A stretch of DNA of 64,000 bases from an uncultured Lachnospiraceae bacterium. Lineage in GTDB: Bacteria > Bacillota > Clostridia > Lachnospirales > Lachnospiraceae. A program made the translations under genes and the position numbers. Numbering within the stretch: position 1 is the first letter of the stretch; the number at the start of each line of letters is the position of its first letter. The DNA lies in the NCBI GenBank assembly GCA_910577105.1, contig CAJTMB010000016.1, forward strand, positions 1-64,000, in the 5' to 3' direction. Positions 1 to 7,879 of this stretch are shown here, one piece after another. Under the pieces are notes generated by a model. It saw nothing but the letters and a program-made list of their open reading frames with translations, ran no database searches and was not told the DNA's origin.

Positions 1-111
1 GGAATCAGGTGCTTTCTATTTATTTTATTTTCCTACAAAAACTTTACCCTAGCAACTGCCTTTACTTAATTGAGCGGCACTCCCACATACCGCAGAAGTG
101 CCATATATCAC

Positions 112-489
112 TTATGAATAGATTAACTCATTCTCCACAACTTCTCTCACACAAGCCCGAATATTATTCATCCTTTGAACCCATAAAAGCTGATTTTCTG
201 CCTTTAACTGTTCCGTCACACCTTGCCTGTCGGCATACTCCTTTACCAGCCGAAAAAACATATCTTCTGCCTGTTCATCCACACTTGACAAATATTCATT
301 CAACCTGCCGCTTGTCAGCAGATTAAGATATACAAGCTGCTTGTACTCTTTGAGATACCGCAAATGCCGCTGTCCCCATATACCTATCGGCTTTTCTTCT
401 TCGGGAGGTAATGCAAGATCTGTGAGGTAATAGTCGCCTTGCTTTGCATACCAAAGACCGTTATTTTTGTCATAAATCCTATTTTCCAT
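112..489 (-). CDS. tnpV: TnpV family transposon-encoded protein
   Basis: A 125-residue protein resembling TnpV of the clostridial mobilizable transposons Tn4451/Tn4453. The central block IGIWGQRHLRYLKEYKQ and the C-terminal block RMNNIRACVREVVENE are the family's conserved signatures. Its molecular role is not established. It is the last gene of the leftward mob operon in view, 8 bp after the relaxase stop, and often accompanies relaxase and recombinase genes in Firmicutes mobile elements. Length is typical. Recognition is from memory of the family, not from a search. Confidence 0.8.
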   Translation of the reverse strand: MENRIYDKNNGLWYAKQGDYYLTDLALPPEEEKPIGIWGQRHLRYLKEYKQLVYLNLLTSGRLNEYLSSVDEQAEDMFFRLVKEYADRQGVTEQLKAENQLLWVQRMNNIRACVREVVENELIYS

Positions 490-497
490 AATGTTTC

Positions 498-1655
498 CTA
501 CCTTTCCTCTTTGTTGTTTTTAAAGTGCTTTCCACGCTGTTTTGATTGCTGTACCGCTTTTGCCTGCTCTAAAAGATTGTCTATCTGCTTACTTCCAAAT
601 GCCTTGCGGAGCAGCTTATAATCTTTGTTTTCCGCACGGAGGTTTTCATTTTCCCCTGCCAGTTTCTCATTGGTTTTCCTTAAACCCTCATTCTCACGGT
701 GGAGATTGCTGTTTGTAACATTCAGCCGATAGTAGCTGTCCCTTGCTTCAAAACACCTTATAAGAGCCGTTTTAACAAGCGATTTCAGTTTTAACACCAA
801 AGGCTCTGCCACTTTATTTCTGTATGCCTTCGCTGACATGAACCCCTGCGGCTCTGGCAACTGGTATTCTGGAGAAGTGTCAAGCACCTGCTCCAGCGCC
901 TTTAGGTTTTCCATGCCTTTGTCGTAGTTCTCCACCCTATTCGACAATACTTGAAATTCCTCTTTTTTCTCTGAAATCTGCCCCTCAAGCTGAACAACCT
1001 CTTTTTCCCGCTCCTGTTTTTTATAATCAAGGACAGACAAATGTTTTTCATGTGTGCCTTTATGCTCCCATTCAATGCCATGCCGCCCCATCACAGCGGC
1101 AAGGTTTTCTTTTTCGGACTGTACCCACTGGCTCCACTCCGTATCGCCACGGGAGCCGCCTTTGAATCCCTGCGCCGCTAACGCCTGTTTCAGTGATACC
1201 CTTGTATCAAGCCCACGCTTGCTGCCAGTCGTGAACGGAACGAAATCAATATGCAGATGCGGCGTTGCTTCGTCCATATGGATATAAGCAGAAAATACAT
1301 AGAGATTAGTGTTTCGTTCTTGGAATCCATGATAATATTCATCTAAAATCTTCCTTGCAAGCTGTCCGTTTTCACTTCCCGCACTCATATTTTCCTTATC
1401 GCCAATCTGCAAAATCAACTCATGGAACGGCTTTTCCTGCTTTGAATTCCGTATCTTCTCGTAATAATCGGCAATGCGTCGGTCTGTCCTTGTCTGTTTC
1501 TCGTTATATCTCTGCAATGCTTCATCAAATAGCTTATGATACACTTTCTTTATATTCTCATTGCAGTAATCTACATTGAGATGTGAACGCTCCCCATCTA
1601 CATTTTCAGCCTTAAATTTTCGGCTGTTATGGTTGACCGAGCCTTTCCCCACCAT
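498..1655 (-). CDS. MobV-family relaxase (Pre/Mob plasmid recombination enzyme)
   Basis: A 385-residue relaxase that would nick oriT and pilot single-stranded DNA during mobilization. The MobV metal-binding/catalytic motif HMDEATPHLHIDFVPF is at about residues 126-141, and an N-terminal ERSHLN block is at about 23-28. The C-terminal half (about 215-370) is coiled-coil rich, as usual for this family. The start is uncertain: the ATG at 1655 lacks a clear Shine-Dalgarno, and the frame stays open upstream with TISA before the Met. Relatives often include that stretch, so translation may begin slightly upstream, possibly at a non-ATG codon. The gene lies next to a hairpin-rich candidate oriT at 1700-1890. 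Confidence 0.88.
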   Translation of the reverse strand: MVGKGSVNHNSRKFKAENVDGERSHLNVDYCNENIKKVYHKLFDEALQRYNEKQTRTDRRIADYYEKIRNSKQEKPFHELILQIGDKENMSAGSENGQLARKILDEYYHGFQERNTNLYVFSAYIHMDEATPHLHIDFVPFTTGSKRGLDTRVSLKQALAAQGFKGGSRGDTEWSQWVQSEKENLAAVMGRHGIEWEHKGTHEKHLSVLDYKKQEREKEVVQLEGQISEKKEEFQVLSNRVENYDKGMENLKALEQVLDTSPEYQLPEPQGFMSAKAYRNKVAEPLVLKLKSLVKTALIRCFEARDSYYRLNVTNSNLHRENEGLRKTNEKLAGENENLRAENKDYKLLRKAFGSKQIDNLLEQAKAVQQSKQRGKHFKNNKEER

Positions 1656-1699
1656 TGCGCTAATCGTCCGTCTTATAAAATCACGCCCTTTCTTTTCGG

Positions 1700-1890
1700 C
1701 TGGTAGGCTTTGTTACTTTCCCGAAAGTAACGCAAAAGCACTTTTGTCAGCTACGCCAACAAAAATGCAACCTGCAAGCAGGTTTTGCGCTCTCCGAGGG
1801 GTGAGCGTGTGCCAGTGGCACACAAGCTGCGAACCGACCGAGTCGGCAGACGAGACAGGGCGGCTTTTTGAAAAAAGCCCCCTGCACCCC
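1700..1890. other. Candidate oriT: cluster of inverted repeats upstream of the relaxase gene
   Basis: The relaxase-repA interval holds a dense series of perfect inverted repeats: GTTACTTTC/GAAAGTAAC (1712-1731), AACCTGC/GCAGGTT (1769-1784), a 17-bp palindrome GTGTGCCA-G-TGGCACAC (1807-1823) and CCGAC/GTCGG (1834-1846). A GGCTTTTT/AAAAAAGCC hairpin follows at about 1862-1879. Position upstream of a MobV gene and hairpin content are typical of a transfer origin. The nick site cannot be placed. Confidence 0.5.
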
Positions 1891-1905
1891 GCAAAAACTT
1901 TATCC

Positions 1906-1988
1906 GTGACGGTTTGCGTCGATGTGACGGTTATTTCCGTACCGCACCCCGCTCCTAAAAATACCGTCACACCGTCACATACCGTCAC
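1906..1988. repeat. Iteron-like 8-bp repeats, five copies
   Basis: ACCGTCAC occurs three times in direct orientation (1963-1970, 1971-1978, 1981-1988) and twice inverted as GTGACGGT (1906-1913, 1924-1931). The cluster overlaps the 3' end of repA. Short repeats beside a replication-helicase gene are a classic origin layout, so this may be an origin or an autoregulatory binding site. Function is inferred. Confidence 0.5.
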
Positions 1989-3072
1989 GCTCCCCACGGT
2001 ACAGCTTTATCATACGCCCCTCGTGGCACCGTTCACGTTTATAGAAGATGCCGTATTCGTTGAGTAAACGTCCCGACAGGACATTCAGTTTCCGTGCAAG
2101 GCTATTCGGCTGTAACTCTGTTTCCAGCCAAGCCGCAAGCTCCGTCGCCGTCCCCTTCCACAAGGGGCAATCGGCAGTAATTCTTTTATCTATTTCCTCA
2201 AGTAAAGGTTCTGGCGGCTCTTTCCAAAGTTCTGTTTCTGCCTTTTGAAAATCCCATAACAATGTTTCGGGATTGCGGAGAAGATAGAGTTTCTGCTCTT
2301 GCTGGTCTCTGCCCGACACTTCAAGCGTGGCGGCGTTGCCGATGCGTTTTTCTTTCTGCAACAGGAACGCACCGTCAGCCGCACCGAGCAAGCCAGTAGT
2401 CCCCGAAATCATGTCAAACTTATCATCAGCCCCCTGCTTTCTGGTATGATGGACAATCAAGATACAGATGCCATAGCTGTCTGCAAACTGTTTCAGCCTT
2501 GTAATAACCTCATAGTCATTTGCGTAACTGTAATTATCCCCGCCGACTTCACGCACCTTTTGGAGGGTGTCAATAATAATCAGTCTTGTGTCTGTATGCT
2601 GTTTCATAAATTCCTGCAACTGTTCATCCAAACCATTGCCAAGATTACCCGCCGAAACAGAAAAGAATAAATTGTCTGCCCCGTCCGTGCCGAACATACG
2701 GTACAGCCTTTCCTGCAGGCGGCGGTAATCATCTTCAAGGGCAAGGTACAAGACCGTTCCTTTTCGGACGGGATATTCCCACAGCGGCACTCCCATACTG
2801 GTATGGTACGCAATCTGCGCTATAAGAAAGCTCTTGCCGACTTTTGGCGCGCCTGCGAAAAGATAAGTGCCAGGGTAGAGCAGACCGTCAATCAAAGGCG
2901 GCTTGCTCGGATATACAGAATCATACAATTCAGCCATAGATACAGTTTCAAGAGCTTTGCTATTGTTTTTCGGCGGGTAATTGGTTATACTGTTATTGTT
3001 TACATTAGGCGGTTGCTCCGTATCTGCGCCAACAGATACATTCGGGGCAGCCGTTTCTTTTTTATTCGCCAT
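1975..3072 (-). CDS. RepA-like AAA replicative helicase
   Basis: A P-loop ATPase of the RSF1010 RepA/AAA_25 class. Walker A is GAPKVGKSF at about residues 74-82, and Walker B is LIIIDTLQ at about 164-171. The C-terminal part resembles a small DNA-binding extension. Such proteins are hexameric helicases encoded by mobilizable plasmids and by elements that replicate after excision. The start is taken at the third codon of the longest frame (MANKKE), behind GGAGAGTG. It overlaps the end of the mobC-like gene, which indicates translational coupling. Iteron-like repeats lie at its 3' end. The substrate DNA is presumably the excised circular element (inference). Confidence 0.85.
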   Translation of the reverse strand: MANKKETAAPNVSVGADTEQPPNVNNNSITNYPPKNNSKALETVSMAELYDSVYPSKPPLIDGLLYPGTYLFAGAPKVGKSFLIAQIAYHTSMGVPLWEYPVRKGTVLYLALEDDYRRLQERLYRMFGTDGADNLFFSVSAGNLGNGLDEQLQEFMKQHTDTRLIIIDTLQKVREVGGDNYSYANDYEVITRLKQFADSYGICILIVHHTRKQGADDKFDMISGTTGLLGAADGAFLLQKEKRIGNAATLEVSGRDQQEQKLYLLRNPETLLWDFQKAETELWKEPPEPLLEEIDKRITADCPLWKGTATELAAWLETELQPNSLARKLNVLSGRLLNEYGIFYKRERCHEGRMIKLYRGERDGM

Positions 3073-3397
3073 CTTCACACTCTCCTTTCAGACCGCCGAG
3101 GATAACAGCAATCAGCTCGATTGTGTCAAGCAATTCTTCATTTACACCCTCACCCGCTTCAATCCTCTGCAATTCTGCAAGGACGGCGGCAAGTTCATTG
3201 CGGAGTGCCTTATATACCCTCGGATTGCCCTGCACGACCACGTCTTTGCATAAGAGCCGCCTTGTGATATAGTCCTGCTTGGTAAGCCCCGAAAGCCGCA
3301 CCGCTTTGTCAATCTGCTCATTTTCTTCGGGAGATGCCCGAAAGGCGACGGTCTTGTTCCTCCAACGGTTGCAGTTGTCTAAATTCTTTGCCGACAT
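3062..3397 (-). CDS. MobC-like relaxosome accessory protein (ribbon-helix-helix)
   Basis: A 111-residue protein with the N-terminal pattern NKTVAFRASPEENEQID followed by SGLTKQDYITRRLL, typical of ribbon-helix-helix MobC/plasmid mobilization proteins that bind oriT and assist the relaxase. The C-terminal half is helical and acidic, likely for oligomerization. It lies between the integrase and repA in the leftward operon and overlaps repA by about 11 bp. Exact subfamily not assigned. Confidence 0.75.
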   Translation of the reverse strand: MSAKNLDNCNRWRNKTVAFRASPEENEQIDKAVRLSGLTKQDYITRRLLCKDVVVQGNPRVYKALRNELAAVLAELQRIEAGEGVNEELLDTIELIAVILGGLKGECEDGE

Positions 3398-3398
3398 A

Positions 3399-4478
3399 TC
3401 AAAAACCCCCTTTCCCTAAATCGTCCAGCCTGTCTGCCATTTCCGTCTGCTTTGACGGAAACAGGTGAGCATATCTATAAGTGATTTCTATGCTCTCATG
3501 CCCTACACGGTCAGCAATCGCCACCGCCGAGAAACCCATGTCAATCAATAAACTGATGTGGCTATGGCGCAAATCGTGAATCCGTATGCGTTTCACCCCT
3601 GCGGCTTTTGCGCCCCTGTCCATTTCGTGGTGGAGGTAACTCTTTGTCACCGTGAAAATGCGGTCTTTCTTTTTTAACCCATAAAGCATACTGATATACT
3701 CCTGCATTTCCTCACAGAGGAAGTTCGGCATTTTGATTGTGCGGTTGCTCTTTTTTGTTTTCGGAGAGGTAATCACGTCCTCCCCATGCAGGCGTTGGTA
3801 AGATTTGTTAATCGTGACCGTTTCCTTATCAAAATTGAAATCAGCGGCGGTTAAAGCTAATAATTCTCCCTCTCGGATTCCGCACCAGTAAAGCATCTGG
3901 AACGCATAATAGGAAACTGGCTTGTCCATCATTTCATTCGCAAACCTCTTATATTCCTCTTTTGTCCAGAACAGCATTTCCTTGTGTTCCTCGCTCCCCA
4001 TGTTCCCCGCCTTTGCCGCAGGATTGGAGCGGAGGTCATAATACCGTACTGCATGGTTGAAGATAGCGGAAAGCTGGTTATGGACGGTTTTCAGATACGT
4101 CTGCGAATAGGGATTACGTTTTTCATCGCGGTAGGCAAGCAGCTCATTCTGCCATGCGATGATTTCTTTTGTGCCAATTTCGCTAATCTTCATCTTCCCA
4201 AAATACGGAATAATCTTCGTCCGAATGATATGCTCCTTTGTCAGCCAAGTGTTCTCTTTCAGTCGGTTCTTTACATCATTCGCATAAAGTTCCGTAAATG
4301 CTTCAAAGTCCATGTCAAGGTCAGCAGAATTTTGCAACTGGAATTTCCGTTCCCATTCCTGCGCTTCCCTCTTTGTGGCAAATCCACGCTTACATTTCTG
4401 TTTCCGTTCCCCTTTCCAGTTCACATACCGAGCCATCACATACCATGTGCCGTTGCCCTCATTCTTAAATACTGGCAT
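3399..4478 (-). CDS. int: Tyrosine recombinase / integrase (Tn916 Int-like)
   Basis: A 359-residue phage-type integrase. The N-terminal arm-binding domain (about 1-55, GNGTWYVMARYVNWKGER) is followed by a SAM-like core-binding domain (about 60-160) and a catalytic domain. Catalytic residues are visible: Arg in CGIREGELLAL, HxxR in RIHDLRHSHISLL, the second His in RVGHESIE, and the nucleophile Tyr in the ITYRYAHLF segment. It begins directly after the excisionase-like gene stop, behind GGAGATGGAGTAA, so the two are co-transcribed. It would excise and insert the element at the guaA 3' end. Confidence 0.92.
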   Translation of the reverse strand: MPVFKNEGNGTWYVMARYVNWKGERKQKCKRGFATKREAQEWERKFQLQNSADLDMDFEAFTELYANDVKNRLKENTWLTKEHIIRTKIIPYFGKMKISEIGTKEIIAWQNELLAYRDEKRNPYSQTYLKTVHNQLSAIFNHAVRYYDLRSNPAAKAGNMGSEEHKEMLFWTKEEYKRFANEMMDKPVSYYAFQMLYWCGIREGELLALTAADFNFDKETVTINKSYQRLHGEDVITSPKTKKSNRTIKMPNFLCEEMQEYISMLYGLKKKDRIFTVTKSYLHHEMDRGAKAAGVKRIRIHDLRHSHISLLIDMGFSAVAIADRVGHESIEITYRYAHLFPSKQTEMADRLDDLGKGGF

Positions 4479-4679
4479 TTACTCCATCTCCTTTCCCTGT
4501 TTTTCTCCTGCCCCGTAAAACCTTTCTTGGAAATACTGGCGGTTGACTCTCCCTGCAATCGTGATAAACCCCTGCTCCTTCAGCTCGTCATTCAGTTTCT
4601 TGATGAGCTTGTAGGCGTAAGGCTTTGACACAGAAAGTTCCTGCGCCACCTCGTCCACACGGATAAATTTGTTGTCCAT
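4479..4679 (-). CDS. xis: Excisionase-like helix-turn-helix protein
   Basis: A 66-residue basic protein with a winged-helix/HTH segment (VDEVAQELSVSKPYAYKLIKK) like small Xis and AlpA-type DNA binders. Size and position immediately upstream of the integrase are as in Tn916 and ICEBs1-type modules, so it probably acts as a recombination directionality factor. It is the first gene of the leftward int-mob operon and divergent from the XRE regulator. Confidence 0.72.
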   Translation of the reverse strand: MDNKFIRVDEVAQELSVSKPYAYKLIKKLNDELKEQGFITIAGRVNRQYFQERFYGAGEKQGKEME

Positions 4680-4853
4680 ATAACCTCTCCTTTCTTGTTA
4701 AGCGTTTTTGCTTAATTCATAATACTAAACATTTTTGCTACTGTCAATAGGTTTGTAAGAAAATATTAAACTTTTTTGTTTTGCTTATGCTTGACTTTCT
4801 CTAAGCATATATGCTATACTCCTTGAAAACATAAGCACAAGGAGTGAAACATT
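4680..4853. promoter_or_regulatory. Divergent control region with operator palindromes
   Basis: Between xis (leftward) and the XRE gene (rightward). A rightward promoter TTGACT (4791-4796)-18 bp-TATACT (4815-4820) precedes AAGGAG (4839-4844) and the ATG at 4854. The palindrome AGCATATATGCT (4804-4815) sits inside that promoter spacer. A second inverted repeat, TTAAGC/GCTTAA (4698-4715), lies near the leftward gene. These are good candidates for XRE binding that would switch both directions (inference). Confidence 0.65.
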
Positions 4854-5381
4854 ATGGCGATTGGTGAAAGAATACATTTTTTCCGCATCATGCGGGGCAT
4901 GACACAGAAATACCTTGGTATGCTTGTCGGATTTCCCGAACGGAGCGCAGACGTGCGGCTGGCACAGTACGAAACTGGCTCACGCAAGCCAAAGGCAGAC
5001 TTGACGGCTGCACTGGCGCAGGCTCTCGATGTTGCGCCGCAGGCTCTGAACATACCCGACATTGACAGTTACATCGGGCTTATGCACACCTTGTTTGCCC
5101 TTGAAGATATTTACGGTCTTACCGTCAGCGAAACAGACGGTGAAGTCTGCTTAAAAGTCAACAAAGACAAAAGCAAAGATACCGCCGAACTGCTGAAAAT
5201 GCTCTGCGCTTGGCAGGAACAGGCTGCAAAGCTCTCTGCAGAGGAAATCAGCAAGGAAGATTACGACCAGTGGCGGTACAATTACCCGAAGTTTGACACC
5301 ACGCAGCATTGGGTGAAAGTCCCCTCTAAAGAATTGGGCGATGCCTTAGTTGAAGCGGTCAAAGACAAGCTGCCAGAATAA
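4854..5381 (+). CDS. XRE-family transcriptional regulator
   Basis: A 175-residue protein with an N-terminal HTH_3 domain (about residues 5-65: ERIHFFRIMRGMTQKYLGM, then AQYETGSRKPKADLTAAL). The C-terminal part of about 110 residues is not recognised. It is divergent from the xis-int operon, and a perfect palindrome sits within its own promoter spacer. It is therefore the likely repressor controlling element excision and its own expression. The Shine-Dalgarno AAGGAG is 9 nt from the ATG. Confidence 0.88.
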   Translation: MAIGERIHFFRIMRGMTQKYLGMLVGFPERSADVRLAQYETGSRKPKADLTAALAQALDVAPQALNIPDIDSYIGLMHTLFALEDIYGLTVSETDGEVCLKVNKDKSKDTAELLKMLCAWQEQAAKLSAEEISKEDYDQWRYNYPKFDTTQHWVKVPSKELGDALVEAVKDKLPE

Positions 5382-5409
5382 CAAAGCCAGATTGGAAGGT
5401 GTAAATAAC

Positions 5410-5862
5410 GTGATTATCAGAGAATACCACCCCTCGGACTGTAAATACTTAGCGGAGCTGTTTTATCAGACTGTCCATTCCATAAATGTCAAAGACTATA
5501 CAGACGAACAGTTAAATGTCTGGGCAACTGGCAATGTAAACATAAATGAATGGAATCAATCCTTATCCGAACATTTCTCGCTTGTTGCCATAAAAGGCGG
5601 CATTATAGCAGGGTTTGGCGATATTGACAAAACAGGCTACCTTGACAGACTTTATGTCCACAAAGACTGTCAAAGCCAAGGGATTGCCACCTCTATCTGC
5701 GATAAACTGGAACATGCTTTTGAGGTAAGCAAAATAACCACACATGCTTCCATCACTGCAAAGCCGTTCTTTCTTCACAGGGGATATAACACAATTAAGG
5801 AACAACAGGTAATCAGGTCAAATATCCCCTTGACGAATTACATTATGGAAAAAATACTTTAA
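5410..5862 (+). CDS. GNAT-family N-acetyltransferase (element cargo)
   Basis: A GNAT acetyltransferase of about 150 residues. The acetyl-CoA binding motif LYVHKDCQSQGIATSICDKLE contains the Q-x-x-G-x-A loop at its centre. The frame is open to 5350, but GTG at 5410 (MIIREYHPSDCKYLAEL) is preferred: it matches the normal family N-terminus and lies behind GGAAGG (5394-5399), 28 bp after the XRE stop. Its substrate is unknown. Being co-directional with the regulator at the element's edge, it looks like accessory cargo. Confidence 0.8.
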   Translation: MIIREYHPSDCKYLAELFYQTVHSINVKDYTDEQLNVWATGNVNINEWNQSLSEHFSLVAIKGGIIAGFGDIDKTGYLDRLYVHKDCQSQGIATSICDKLEHAFEVSKITTHASITAKPFFLHRGYNTIKEQQVIRSNIPLTNYIMEKIL

Positions 5863-5897
5863 CCATCACCCCCATTCATCAATTAAAAAGCACGACA

Positions 5898-5943
5898 AAA
5901 ACGCCCTTAGCCATGAGTTCCTACCCACAGCTAAGGGCGTTTT
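5898..5943 (+). terminator. Strong terminator after the GNAT gene
   Basis: Perfect 14-bp inverted repeat: AAAACGCCCTTAGC (5898-5911) and GCTAAGGGCGTTTT (5930-5943). The A-tract and T-tract make it work in either direction. It closes the XRE-GNAT transcription unit. Confidence 0.85.
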
Positions 5944-5954
5944 AATATGGATTC

Positions 5955-6087
5955 GTTCAGAGCCAAGCGGAGTTTGGACAATATATGCGATGAATGTTTA
6001 CATTCAAGAGCATATATTGGCAAAACGCCATTTGGCGGATACGCCACAACTCGGAAATATGTAATATTTCCGAGTATGGCTCTGAAC
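5955..6087. repeat. Multi-branched palindrome at the element end
   Basis: The outer stem GTTCAGAGCCA (5955-5965) pairs with TGGCTCTGAAC (6077-6087). Inside are three hairpins. The first is AATATATGC (5980-5988)/GCATATATT (6010-6018), with an inner GAATG/CATTC. The second is CGCCA (6026-6030)/TGGCG (6033-6037). The third is ACTCGGAAATAT (6049-6060)/ATATTTCCGAGT (6064-6075), with a 3-nt loop. No credible ORF covers it. It could be a single-strand origin, a recombination accessory site or a structured RNA. Confidence 0.7.
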
Positions 6088-6219
6088 ATTAGCCAGCCAC
6101 TTCTCAATCATTCCCCACCAACAAACCACTTGACAGTAAGAATAATCGCACTCAAACGACTGTTATCAATTTGTTATCAAAAGACCTTTCCAAAGTCCGC
6201 AAACCCGCATAAACGCTGG

Positions 6220-6265
6220 ATTCACTAAGCATTTTTGTTTATTCAAACTCAATCGTCCCAGGTGG
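6220..6265. other. Probable attachment junction at the guaA 3' end
   Basis: The element's non-coding flank runs directly into the guaA stop codon at 6239. The last guaA codons (reading ATTGAGTTTGAATAA on the minus strand) are the segment used as attB by guaA-specific integrases. The second att copy would be at the element's left end, outside the window, so the core sequence cannot be delimited here. Confidence 0.55.
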
Positions 6266-7783
6266 CTTGCTCGTCAAATCATAAAATACCCGATTCACTC
6301 CCCGCACTTCATTTATAATACGACTCATAACTGTTTGGAGCACTGCAAACGGAATTTCAGCGCTCTCGGCTGTCATAAAGTCGATAGTGTTCACAGCGCG
6401 AAGCGCTACTGCATAATCATAGGTTCTCTCATCACCCATAACACCTACGGAGCGCATGTTGGTTAAGGCTGCAAAATATTGACCAATCGTTCTGTCAAGT
6501 CCTGCCTTTGCGATTTCCTCACGATAAATTGCATCTGCATCTTGAACAATCCGTACTTTTTCTGCTGTAACCTCACCGATGATACGTATGCCAAGACCCG
6601 GTCCGGGAAAAGGCTGCCTAAATACCAGCTTTTCCGGAATGCCAAGTTCCAATCCTGCCTTTCTCACTTCATCTTTAAATAAATCTCGTAATGGCTCAAT
6701 GATTTCTTTGAAATCAACGCAGTCCGGCAGACCCCCTACATTATGATGGGATTTTATCACGGCGGATTCTCCGCCGAGACCGCTCTCTACTACATCAGGA
6801 TAGATGGTGCCTTGTACCAGAAAGTCCACTGCTCCAATCTTCTTCGCTTCCTCTTCAAAGACACGAATAAATTCTTCCCCAATAATCTTACGTTTCTTTT
6901 CAGGCTCTGTTACGCCTGCCAGCTTGCCATAAAAACGTTCCTGGGCATTGACGCGGACAAAATGCAACTCATAAGAACCGTTGGGACCAAACACTTCCTC
7001 CACCTCATCCCCTTCGTTCTTGCGCAGAAGGCCATGATCGACAAACACACAGGTGAGTTGGTCTCCGATTGCCTTTGCCAGCATGACTGCTGCCACAGAA
7101 GAATCCACACCGCCGGAAAGTGCACACAGCACTTTGCCATTGCCTACCTTGGCACGAATCTCCTGAATAGCATTCTGTACAAAGGAATCCATCCTCCAGC
7201 TTCCTGCGCAGCCGCAGATACCCCGCACATAATTATAGAGTATCTTCGTACCCTCCTGAGTATGCAGAACCTCCGGATGAAACTGGATAGCAAACAGCTT
7301 TTTCTCCCTATTCTCAGCCGCCGCCACCGGGCAATCTGCCGAATGGGCAACAATGGCAAATCCCGGCGCTGTTTTAGAAATATAGTCAAAATGGCTCATC
7401 CAGCAAATAGTAGTGGACGCTACGTCTGTAAACAAAGGAGAAGCCTTGTCTACAAAAACTCTCGTCTTCCCATACTCTCTAACCGGTGCCTTTTCCACCT
7501 TGCCACCTAATACATGCATCATCAGTTGAGCGCCGTAACACAGCCCAAGCACCGGAATTCCCAGTTCAAACAATTCCTTCGTGTATGTGGGAGCATTGTC
7601 CTCATAGCAGCTGTTAGGCCCTCCGGTCAAAATGATACCTTGCGGATTCATTGCTTTAATCTGCTCGATGTCTGTCTTGTAGGAATATATCTCACAATAA
7701 ACATTGCATTCTCTGACACGTCTTGCAACCAACTGGTTGTACTGACCGCCAAAATCAATGACGATGACTTTTTCTTGATTCAT
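6239..7783 (-). CDS. guaA: GMP synthase (glutamine-hydrolysing)
   Basis: A 514-residue, full-length GuaA that converts XMP to GMP using ATP and glutamine in purine biosynthesis. The N-terminal class I glutamine amidotransferase domain shows the nucleophile Cys in LGLCYGAQLM (about residue 83) and the His-Glu pair in FHPEVLHT. The ATP pyrophosphatase P-loop is LSGGVDSS, and the C-terminal dimerization domain contains RPFPGPGLGIRI. Shine-Dalgarno GGAGG precedes the ATG. The promoter is TTGTAA-17-TATAAT at 7817-7845. The 3' end is intact despite the adjacent mobile element, as expected when an attachment site restores the coding sequence. Confidence 0.97.
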   Translation of the reverse strand: MNQEKVIVIDFGGQYNQLVARRVRECNVYCEIYSYKTDIEQIKAMNPQGIILTGGPNSCYEDNAPTYTKELFELGIPVLGLCYGAQLMMHVLGGKVEKAPVREYGKTRVFVDKASPLFTDVASTTICWMSHFDYISKTAPGFAIVAHSADCPVAAAENREKKLFAIQFHPEVLHTQEGTKILYNYVRGICGCAGSWRMDSFVQNAIQEIRAKVGNGKVLCALSGGVDSSVAAVMLAKAIGDQLTCVFVDHGLLRKNEGDEVEEVFGPNGSYELHFVRVNAQERFYGKLAGVTEPEKKRKIIGEEFIRVFEEEAKKIGAVDFLVQGTIYPDVVESGLGGESAVIKSHHNVGGLPDCVDFKEIIEPLRDLFKDEVRKAGLELGIPEKLVFRQPFPGPGLGIRIIGEVTAEKVRIVQDADAIYREEIAKAGLDRTIGQYFAALTNMRSVGVMGDERTYDYAVALRAVNTIDFMTAESAEIPFAVLQTVMSRIINEVRGVNRVFYDLTSKPPGTIEFE

Positions 7784-7816
7784 TAATCCTTTCCTCCAGA
7801 TGTTTTCACTTTTTCC

Positions 7817-7845
7817 ATTATAAAATAGGCTAAAAGGATTTACAA
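7817..7845 (-). promoter_or_regulatory. guaA promoter
   Basis: On the minus strand, -35 TTGTAA (7840-7845), a 17-bp spacer, and -10 TATAAT (7817-7822). The leader to the ATG is only about 30 nt, too short for a purine riboswitch. Confidence 0.7.
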
Positions 7846-7879
7846 GGCGTTTTTCCTTCTTTTTCCCACAAAATCCTAC

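Larger units (their letters stand above)
1..6238. mobile_element. Integrative mobilizable element (right part), inserted at the guaA 3' end
   Basis: The block carries a coherent mobilizable-element gene set: TnpV, MobV relaxase, RepA-like helicase, MobC-like RHH protein, tyrosine integrase, excisionase-like HTH protein, XRE regulator and GNAT cargo. It ends directly at the guaA stop codon. Integration of tyrosine-recombinase islands into the 3' end of guaA is known from many bacteria. No type IV secretion genes are visible, so it would need a helper conjugative element, unless such genes lie left of the window. The left end and its att copy are outside the window, so full length is unknown. 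The extent to the right is inferred from the guaA stop. Confidence 0.8.

Noticed and set aside
1713..1997. 94-codon ORF on the minus strand
   Set aside because: It overlaps the hairpin cluster and iterons, has no ribosome-binding site and no recognisable domain.
5947..6228. 93-codon ORF at the element end
   Set aside because: It is formed by the multi-branched palindrome and lacks a ribosome-binding site.
7784..7879. Possible purine riboswitch before guaA
   Set aside because: The promoter leaves only about 30 nt of leader, and no purine-aptamer core is visible.
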